A stretch of 64,000 bases of DNA, taken from contig OX388341.1 of the NCBI GenBank assembly GCA_947579665.1, forward strand, positions 6,004,752-6,068,751, read 5' to 3'. Shown in pieces: positions 56,589-64,000 of the stretch. Below the pieces are notes generated by a model that saw only the letters and a list, made by a program, of their open reading frames with translations, was not told the DNA's origin and searched no databases. The stretch comes from Sympetrum striolatum (lineage: Eukaryota; Arthropoda; Insecta; Odonata; Libellulidae). Numbering within the stretch: the stretch's first letter is position 1; each line of letters begins with the position of its first letter. Made by a program: the position numbers and the translations under genes.

Positions 56589-57830
56589 TCACTTCACACA
56601 CTTATCACAATCACTTGAAAAATGTCTACTCGCGAGGGAAGGATCACACAAAGCTACTGCGGCTGTCTTCATTTCTCCGCTTCTAAGAATCAGCCCAACC
56701 GAGGCAGGAACTGTCGAGGGGACGAAGAGACCGCTTCTTCTTAGCCTCCTTATTTTCTTCCGGCTTTCTGCCCTCCGTCTTGGCTGCTTCGTGGGATGTG
56801 GCTGCTGTTCTGCTTCTCTTCTCCATGGCCGCATCGTCTTCTTTGGTGGCTGCTCATCCTCCATTGGTGTCCGCCCTGCATCCGACGGTGATTGCTCCGG
56901 CGTTCTTCCGGCGGCAAAGGGGGCAGGATATGCTTCTTCAGCGTCTTCATTAATACCTGACGAGTCCTTAATTGGGAAGTTATCTTCGCCTGCCTTTCTC
57001 TGCAGAGAGGCTGCGGTCCAACCCATAACACCACCCATCGCTGAGGAATCCTTCCTAACTCCCCTGAAACCCGATGACTCTTCAATTGGGAAGTTATCTT
57101 CGCCTGCCTTTCTCTGCAGAGAGGCTGCGGTCCAACCCAATACTCCATTTCCATCCGATAAATCCATCCTCAAAACGCTATCATCGCCTACCTCTCTCTC
57201 TATTTCCCCGAGAGCGGTTACGGTCAAACCCGAACCATCACTATGGATACCTGTGATTGCAATACTCCCCTTCGGATTGCCAACGTGATTACTCATTTTT
57301 TCTTGGTATTGCATATGCTCAGATGAAGTTACGCAATTCTCATTTTTCCCGAGGCACTCTTGCCACTGTTTACCCTCAGGAATCGGATCGAGAAAAATAA
57401 GGTCAACGCCCCTAGATTGACTTGTTTTAAGTTTCACATAGTGATTGGGGCTGATCTCCAATAATCCCCGACTTAGTGATACATTACTTTGGTAAAATTT
57501 TAAAAAGTCTAAACCGATGATGCCATCATACGATGTATTGCCGAGAGGTATTATTAACGCGTCGTGCGGATACGTTTTCTCGCCAATCCTAAACGGGATG
57601 CAGCTTTGTCCTTGAATCCGGAGAAGATGTCCGGACGCACTCCTTACAGGCGAATGATAAGGGTGAACTTTTAAATTCCTATTTTTCAAAATTCTCTCAT
57701 GAACTATGGTTACTGCTGTCCCCGTATCGATGAGGAATTCGTGAGAGCTCCCAAAAATTGACACGCCTATTGTCATCCCTGCTACCGGCGAAACGGCAAG
57801 CACTAATTCTTCCCCGACCGCCCGGTCGGG
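56589..57830 (-). CDS. Retroelement aspartic protease plus unknown C-terminal region
   Basis: An open frame of about 404 residues lies one frame away from gag and overlaps its end. The retropepsin active site reads FLIDTGTAVTIV near residue 26, and the second half of the fold ends with GIIGLDFL near residue 98. No flap-to-RT linker, reverse transcriptase, RNase H or integrase follows. Instead there are about 270 residues with a 38-residue direct duplication (core GWTAASLQRKAGEDNFPI, about 56,960-57,030 and 57,075-57,145) and a basic, Pro/Arg-rich end. The frame is intact. It is probably made by frameshifting from gag. Confidence 0.85.
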   Translation of the reverse strand, partial: PDRAVGEELVLAVSPVAGMTIGVSIFGSSHEFLIDTGTAVTIVHERILKNRNLKVHPYHSPVRSASGHLLRIQGQSCIPFRIGEKTYPHDALIIPLGNTSYDGIIGLDFLKFYQSNVSLSRGLLEISPNHYVKLKTSQSRGVDLIFLDPIPEGKQWQECLGKNENCVTSSEHMQYQEKMSNHVGNPKGSIAITGIHSDGSGLTVTALGEIEREVGDDSVLRMDLSDGNGVLGWTAASLQRKAGEDNFPIEESSGFRGVRKDSSAMGGVMGWTAASLQRKAGEDNFPIKDSSGINEDAEEAYPAPFAAGRTPEQSPSDAGRTPMEDEQPPKKTMRPWRREAEQQPHPTKQPRRRAESRKKIRRLRRSGLFVPSTVPASVGLILRSGEMKTAAVALCDPSLASRHFSSDCDKCVK

Positions 57831-58471
57831 GATGAGGCGTTTCCCTTTTCCCTTTCTCCTTGTGTTTGTTTTAGGCGGCAGTCCCGGGGCCGATGACCCG
57901 ACTCCTTACAGATGCCGCATAAGGAAAAAGGGCAATCCTTAGCGAAGTGACCCTGCTCTTCCGATGTGGAGTTGGGGTATATTTCTTGTAACTTTCGTGC
58001 AATTTTTCTGAGGCGCGTGGAATATTGGGCTACACTTTCCAGATGATATTGAGTGCACGACGGAAAGAGCTTCTCAAGGGAAAGCGGTGATACCTTAGAG
58101 GCGAATCTGCGTCTGAGATTTCCTGAAAATGCCTCATAACTTTCAATGACGTGGGGGTTAGCGAAAATATAATCGGCCGCCGTACCGATTAAGCGTAAAC
58201 GGGCTGCACAAAGGGTTTGCGCTCCGCTCCATCCACTGAGCTGTGACGTAATTTGCAAAGTTTCTAAGAATCTTTCTATCGTAGTGTCCTCCTCACCGCT
58301 GAATGTTGGAATGAATTATACGTTATTTCCTAATGGAGATGCAGGAGTTGCAGCTTGCGAATCTCCAATAACATTAACAGTGGAAGCAATTTCCCTTGAT
58401 TGAAACTGCGGTTGAACCGGATCAGGATCCGAATAATTTAGAAAAGGGTTTGTGGATAAATATCTCGCCAT
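57803..58471 (-). pseudogene. Retroelement gag with CCHC zinc knuckle, one nonsense codon
   Basis: It starts with ATG at 58,471 (MARYLSTNPFLNY). The frame is open except for a TAA at 58,318-58,316, and then continues in the same frame with FIPTFSGEEDTTIERFLETL and the capsid-like DYIFANPHVIESYEAFSGNL. Near the C-terminus is CGICKESGHRPRDC, a perfect CX2CX4HX4C zinc knuckle. The stop is at 57,803 and protease begins in another frame. A single nonsense codon suggests very recent inactivation. Confidence 0.85.
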
Positions 58472-58947
58472 CGTGCTAACAAGTAATCGGAAGACGAGGA
58501 GAAAAAAAGACAAAAAACAAATACTATCCCGCCTATTGGCTACCTCCTCTCAAGAACACGACGTGGAATAAGTATGAATATGCCCTATCAGCGAAATAAG
58601 CAAAGAAATGGCACAAATAAATGTATAGGAAAATTCACACAGCAAAAGAAACAGGTCAAACAACGAGAAAAAACAATGAAAATCGAATTTTCAGATTATG
58701 AACACACCTTAGTGAAAAGTAAAGACAAATTGAACCGTTGCGAGAGCCAATACATAATTTGTGACAAATAACGATTCAAAGAAATTGCGAAGAGAAGAAA
58801 ATAAACACCATGACGAGAACGACTAATTGAAAGCAAAACATTTGGACACCGAGTTTAAAATTGATTTCAAGTGAAATCGAGAAGTTACACACAAAAACAT
58901 GTTTAAACGAATTCTGGGAGCAACCGATTTTTACACCTGACACCAAA

Positions 58948-59415
58948 TGTCGTAGTGCTGGCTACGACTGGTTCCCGTGAGGGAATGAATAGCAAAACAA
59001 TCACGTTCATACTCTATTTATTTTTCATATATGGCATATACCGAGCAAAGGGGCGCCCTTAGCGTTGACCGGATGAGCGGGTGCGTGGGCAAAGAGTGGC
59101 CGCTGAGGGCTCTGGGTGCTGGTGCTTCCACCAAGTTCTTCCAGGCGTTCCGCACGTCCCCTCACGAGGACTAAACGGTCAACCGTCGGCGCACCCTACA
59201 CTTGTCTTCCGTACGTCCCCTTGCGAGGACTAAACGGTCGATCAGCTGATTGGAATGTCCCTTTTCCACACTTTGGCCACTCCTTATATACGGAAACAGG
59301 GCGGAGGTGGGAGATGGCGTAACTGCCCCCGAAGCCACCCCCTGTACCCTGTGACCCGACTGGGAGTGGGGCTACCGGAACCTCCCACGCTCTCGTCCCA
59401 ACCCAGATGCACTCC
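58948..59415 (-). mobile_element. Long terminal repeat (5' LTR of the minus-strand element)
   Basis: 468 bp, same borders and length as 55,852-56,319. Its last base differs (C for A), followed by CGCTC as target duplication. The minus-strand TATATAAGG-like motif lies at about 59,283-59,291. The high similarity of the two LTRs points to a young insertion. Confidence 0.92.
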
Positions 59416-59844
59416 CGCTCATTCGACCAACTGTAACTCCAACAGTTCGTTCTGCTTCATAGATTTCAGATAATGAGTGAAATAATAAAATGAAGGAAGA
59501 TGCATAGATTCTAGTTCGGAACATTTTGTGGGGGCAGCTGTTCTGATGCAGAGCAATTGACCATGCTGCAGGCAGAAACAAGCCCCTGCTTAATTACCTA
59601 TAAAACCTTTAGAAACGCGAAAATAACAAAATTGCTTCGTGTTACGCATTGCTCAAACTACATTTTGTGTTCCAAAACGTTCAACTTACTCAATCAAAAT
59701 TTGATAACTCTGTATCAAAGCCGCAAAATCGCGAAAAAACAATGTATTGGTATAGGGAGATACGAAAAGTGCAACCCAGCATGGCTAAATACGCAATCTG
59801 CCCCTTTACCCCTGGCTTCACTGTTGGGCGCTAGAGGTAGATAG

Positions 59845-61791
59845 CAATACTACGGTAATAAATACGGTTTCATTAAATGCGTTGATAGTTTGAAAGCTTC
59901 GTCTCCTACAAGTACGTGTGGCCACACTATATTCCCGCCACTGGCTTTGGAGGAGGATAAAATTCCTCATTTCTAATTAATTTCCCTATGCTTGATTTTT
60001 CAATTATGCCACTGTCCCCTTCTCTACCATATGATCCTATATCTACCATGGTAAATTTGTAATTAGCATTGACAAAAGCTAGCAAAACTACGGAGAAACA
60101 TTCTTTATAATTAAAAAATTGTGAGCCACTTTTTCCGGGGCAAAATATTCTTATGTGCTTGCCATCCACTGCGAAAACGCAATTTGGAAAATTCCGAATT
60201 TCTTTAAAATCCTTGGCTATTCTCAGAAGGTCTTGCACAGTTGGTGTCGGCATAAAAATGCTTGATAGTCTTTCACTGCACTATTGAAGCACTTTTTTCA
60301 CAATCCGACTAATATAGCTTGGTGCTATCCGAAATGCATACGGCAAAGGTGCGAAGCTTTCTCCAGTCGCTAAGAACCTGAAAAAAGAATACATTCTAAG
60401 AATACACCAGAAATATTGAAATTAATACACCTTGTTACATTGGTTTTAGCAGAAGAGTGTAAAAACCGCTGGAAAAATATTCGTGATACGTTTATGAAGC
60501 GTAAAAGGAATAAGAAACTGCCTACAGGATCCGCTCGAGGAAAAAATACGACCATGGCACCTTGAAGAACACCTTGCATTCCTCACTTATGTTGAATGTG
60601 AAATAAAGTAAGTAAAAATACTAATATACAAAGTCTTCCTAATTATTATAAAAATAGTAACAAATAATATCTGATAGTGATAATTTTTACGCGTTCTAAG
60701 TTGTTACAAAATATTTGATTATTGACAGGTCTTTGACAAATGCTACGATACAAAATGCCATCGATTCTGCAAGTGAGCAAACAAAACTTGAAGGAGATCC
60801 GAATGAACAGGAAAATAAAGAAACTAATAGCAGTGACGATATCGCCGACTCTAGCATCAATGAGTGTCATACTGAAGAGCAAGGCGAAGAGGAAAAGAAA
60901 ACTCACGTTAAGTCTTATAAAAGAAAATACTCATCGAAAAAAACAATAGATGACATAGTGGTACATTAAAAAAAATACGATGATCGAACTAAATTGTTTT
61001 CAACAATTCTCGCGAAAAGACAACAAGAAGAACAGCATCCAATAGACGCTTTCTTCCAAAGTATGGCAATATCCGTAAAGAAAATGTGCCATGAAAATCA
61101 AATTCGGGCTAAAATGGAAATCTGCCGAATAGTTAGCCAGCTCGAATTAGATGAAATATCTAGTCTCTCTTCATCAGCTACCGCATCAACATCTTCAGGG
61201 TCAAATGACAGGCATATCGCATCTGTTTCTTTGTCGGACCATGATATACACATTGTTTCGAATATATCTACAAATAATTCTGCTTAAATGCATACATGGT
61301 TACTTCTATCTTGACTGATCTCTTTTGGTGTATAAATTGTGAATAGACAGAAAGATATTTTTAATTTGCGACTCTACCTTTGGCTACCTTTATTGTTTTT
61401 TTCTTTGTAAATTTTTGGAAAATGTATTAAAAATAGAGAAATTGCATTTAAGTATATACAGTTGACTTGCTTACCTGAGTGTTACTCCTAGTTTTTCTGC
61501 AGGGCTTATCGGATGCTTCACTTTGCCGCAAGACTGTCTTCGTAGGTAATTTTCAATGATGGATAGAACGAAATTAAACTGGTCAATGTTCAATCGGAAA
61601 AATTTTCTGAACACAGATTCGTCCTTTAACAGGTGTATCTGTACTAATATCTTTTGAAAACCTTCCTTGTCTCTTGCCAAGAACATGGGATTGGATTCAA
61701 CTCTTTTTAATTGACTCAATGCACATAATAATTCCTCCTCTTCCTCTTCTTCAAGAAGGAGATACGCCACCAACAGCGATGTGTCTTCCAT
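59845..61791 (-). pseudogene. Harbinger transposase, two exons, broken
   Basis: Exon 1 (61,791-61,475) contains an acidic run and ends with the block FVLSIIENYLR followed by SPAEKLGVTLR. The donor is GTAAGC at 61,474. Exon 2 starts at 60,377 after TTTTTTCAG and completes VTLR|FLATGESFAPLPYAFRI, a conserved Harbinger junction. DDE motifs follow: VFAVDGKHIRI (first Asp), DIGSYGREGDSG (second) and VGDEAFKLSTHLMKPY (third acidic). Damage: an in-frame TAG before SERLSSIFMPTP, a frameshift near 59,927, and loss of the C-terminus after KPYLLP. The roughly 1.1-kb intron contains the MADF/BESS gene in the opposite direction. Confidence 0.85.
60447..61287 (+). pseudogene. MADF/BESS accessory protein of the Harbinger element, partial
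   Basis: The MADF C-terminal part (AEECKNRWKNIRDTFMKRKR) follows an acceptor TTGGTTTTAG. A shifted frame and an intron (donor GTAAGTA near 60,610, acceptor ATTGACAG near 60,729) lead to an acidic linker and then the BESS motif HPIDAFFQSMAISVKKM with MEICRIVSQLELDE (about 61,036-61,155). One in-frame TAA interrupts at 60,967-60,969. Harbinger elements need a second, DNA-binding (Myb/SANT/MADF-like) protein; this is it. The N-terminal MADF exon was not found. The 3' end is TAA at 61,285. Confidence 0.75.
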
Positions 61792-62524
61792 GGCTTTCAC
61801 GTAGGAACTGAGGCGAAATAGCGGGAAACTTGATGTCGGTCTGCTGTTATGTGAAGTATGAGGTTAGCTCGTAGTGACCGCGGCGAATTACTCTCTCAAA
61901 TAAGAAAATCAAAATCTTAAGTTCTATTCATGCTATCGTCCTGAAACTAACTTTAAATGAAAATTTCAACATTTATCTCAATTTCTCTTGCGACATGTTC
62001 TTACTCAAGTGAGAAATAAAAAAAATTAGGCGATACTCAAATTGGCCTACACGACCAAATTTTTCTATGGTTACGTTCCACCTTAAATTTTTTTTGCTAA
62101 GTTTTGGTTACTCTTAAGTATAAAATATGAGGGTCTTATGCGTATTAATGATACAAAGAGCAAATGAAGAAAACGCCAGAGTTGTATATTCGACTGGCAG
62201 AGAGTAATGGCAGTTTTAAAAAGTTTCACGGGTGAAAAACGCGACCTTTCATTCAATTTCCGCTCTACGCGTTGCTATTATTGATATAAAAGCATAAAAT
62301 CTTACCCACAGTGTGGATAAAGTCTTTCTTGTTTAAATACCATCGGAAACGAAGTTAAAATTGACCAATATTAACTACGAATCTTGGTTCTATCTGTTTT
62401 AATCTGAAGCTCCGCGGCGCAGCAACTGCGACTACAGTCGCGGGATAGGAAGTTGAACACACGACTCGGATCGCGCGGCTGGAGTCGTTACAGTCGTCGC
62501 ATTGGAATCGCACATTTGCACCTT

Positions 62525-62990
62525 GTTTCAGACGGGAAAAGATGGGAGAAGGTAACGTTGATCTCGCGGTTTTCCCAAGCGGGAACGTTGCAGCCATTGG
62601 ATTTGAGCAATCCTTTCAAGGACCATTTGCGACGTTTCTATTGAGACTGGATGGCAACCGGACCCCATGAATTCACAAAGACGGGAAGAAGCACTCTTTC
62701 GAAATTGTGCGCCAATGGATTATAGATTGATAGAAATTGTGTTCTGAGGAAATTATTCAAATGAATTTCAAGAAAAGTGGCATCTCCAACAAGTTGCACC
62801 GAGGATGACATGATCTGGAACTACATCGACGACCATGAGAACGTACGGGATGACATGAACGACGATTTAGAAGAGATAGGAGGAGCTGCTCTAATGGCGC
62901 GTTGAGAGTATGGAGTACAAAAACCTTGGAATGTCGTAGTCGAGGAAAGAAGCAAATGATAATAGATGAAATAGCCATCAAATCCAACTG
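62525..62990 (+). pseudogene. Tigger/pogo-like transposase, C-terminal part
   Basis: This resumes the protein broken at 55,008: VDLAVFPSG, then (shifted) LQPLDLSNPFKDHLRRFY, then DWMATGPHEFTKTG, then a FKKCGISN-like block and CTEDDMIWNYIDDHENV. LQPLD..NKPFK and EDD..W are signatures of pogo/Tigger transposases. Frameshifts and stops make it non-functional. The terminal inverted repeat was not found. Confidence 0.82.
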
Positions 62991-64000
62991 CTCGGATAGT
63001 GAAGTTCAAAGGGAATGACACAATTTGTGGAACCAGGCAACCAGAATATATTATTTTATGCAATAGAATATAGGTAGATAGAATAGTAAACATCTTAAAA
63101 GAAAAACACTTCGTAACTTCCGCAATTTATATTTCTGTCGACCAATTTCATTGAATACGAAATTGTTATCTTTTAAGGTTTCTACGAGATTCCACCAAGT
63201 TAGGATAAACCACAGTAATTTCATTTTAGATAGAATGGCATTACTGAAATTTATTTCGCATTTGTTTTCATAGTATGGAATTATGTTTTAGTATCCCAAG
63301 AATTGTCAATATCAATTGGTCATATTTTCGGAAAATACATTGCTTCCGATTTAAGAAATGTAAAATAAATCATAATAGACGGCTAAAAAGTGAGATTCGA
63401 GCAGCAGATTGGGGATGTAAATGAAGAGGGTTTTGCATCGCCATCATTTTATTCGCCCTCATCAAATTGTTCTGTTTCTCCTATTATATTAATGAGACCT
63501 CTGGATCAATTGCACATTTGTAAAGAATAGCACATATATTTTAGTTCAAAATTATTGAACAATTTAATTAAAATATTTTTTACAATAGAAATGTATATTT
63601 TTCCTGTGCCAATAAAAAATTAGTAAAACATAGAAAGAATCCGGTTTTCGTAGAGATTCAGACGTCATTATAAATAAAAATCATTTTGAATTTAAAATTT
63701 TGTCCTTCGGAATTATAAAATAGCCTCGTTCACTTCCTCTACTATCGTATCAATGGTGCATTCAAGTATGCAAAAAAATATTGCAGTAACATTCTTTATA
63801 TTCCCATTGGGATCCCGATGAGAAGAATAATTATTTTTTATAGTTTCGCTTATTACAAATCAAAAAATGAAATTACGAACCTGAAGCTAAAAATCGTAAC
63901 ATCGCCATCACACGACCATAACTGTTACAGCTGTTCGGAATTTGTTGTCTTTTCCTAACAGTTATTGGTCTCAACTGTTCAACCATGAATTGAAACTGTT
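62991..64000. other. A+T-rich DNA, nothing recognised
   Basis: No coherent frame, RNA gene or repeat structure was seen. Confidence 0.5.

Larger units (their letters stand above)
56320..58947 (-). mobile_element. Internal region of a gag-protease-only LTR retrotransposon
   Basis: The internal region is 2,628 bp, flanked by two 468-bp LTRs and a CGTTC/CGCTC target duplication (55,847-55,851; 59,416-59,420). Just inside the 5' LTR on the minus strand is TGGTGTCAGG, complementary to a CCA-ended tRNA 3' end (Leu-type, inferred), a plausible primer-binding site. Just before the 3' LTR is a purine run, GAGGGGG. There is no polymerase, so replication must depend on a helper element. Confidence 0.88.
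55009..62524 (-). mobile_element. PIF/Harbinger element, about 7.5 kb including a nested LTR element
   Basis: The ends are inverted: left AAGGTGGAATTCCAATGCG continuing into CGACTGTTACGACTGGAGCC, right (reverse complement) AAGGTGCAAATGTGCGATTC continuing into CAATGCGACGACTGTAACG. The right end has about 8 extra bases. Removing the 3,564-bp LTR element plus 5-bp duplication leaves about 3.95 kb, a normal Harbinger size. It carries a transposase on the minus strand and a MADF/BESS gene on the plus strand. The target duplication is unclear (TTT or GTTT). The segments 55,080-55,846 and 59,421-59,840 hold no recognised gene. Confidence 0.7.

Noticed and set aside
56791..57288. 165-codon plus-strand frame opposite the protease ORF
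   Set aside because: Shadow of the minus-strand gag-protease element.
60646..60906. Hydrophobic minus-strand frame
   Set aside because: Shadow of the MADF/BESS coding region on the plus strand.
1..64000. tRNA or rRNA genes
   Set aside because: No cloverleaf with A/B boxes or rRNA core sequence was recognised; I could not run a structure search.

Overview
The window looks like A+T-rich arthropod, most likely insect, chromosomal DNA. It has spliced single-copy genes with GT-AG introns, very large introns, and dense eukaryotic transposons: RTE and other LINEs, hAT, PIF/Harbinger, Tigger/pogo, and a gag-protease LTR element. No prokaryotic gene organisation is visible. I cannot place it to order from the sequence alone.

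Left part (1-24.3 kb): two conserved genes stand head to head around a short shared promoter at about 5.2-5.4 kb. On the minus strand is the 5' end of eukaryotic translation initiation factor 4B (eIF4B): four coding exons carrying the N-terminus and an RRM. The rest of this gene must lie beyond the left edge. On the plus strand is an LZTFL1 homologue (a BBSome/ciliary trafficking regulator). Its first coding exon is at 5.6 kb and its next coding exon at 20.6 kb, so one intron of about 14.9 kb is packed with decayed transposons. Its last exon is at 24.15 kb. The exons that should encode the central coiled coil were not found.

Middle part (24.3-50 kb): an inverted pair of minisatellite blocks is followed by an unusual repeat landscape. 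Pieces of it recur in direct and inverted orientation at about 25-28, 35-40 and 43-48 kb. They carry small exon-like units with splice sites: three related 61-64-nt units at 26.4-27.7 kb (+), six tandem units of about 218 bp at 37.0-38.1 kb (-), and a possible four-exon gene at 45.0-49.7 kb (+). Matching intron-like sequence flanks exons that do not resemble each other. This is the best candidate for an undescribed, fast-evolving gene family with exon duplication. A 5'-truncated LINE and a second RTE copy lie at 32.8-35.0 kb, and a G-rich/C-rich compositional switch lies at 29.6-30.8 kb.

Right part (50-64 kb): a 27-bp minisatellite of about 2.6 kb is followed by a fresh 181-bp tandem duplication. 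Then comes a nested transposon stack: a Tigger/pogo transposase pseudogene is split by a Harbinger element of about 7.5 kb, which is itself split by a 3.56-kb LTR element. The LTR element encodes only gag and an aspartic protease. The Harbinger transposase has an intron that contains the element's MADF/BESS accessory gene on the opposite strand.

All homology calls were made by reading translations by eye. No database search was possible.
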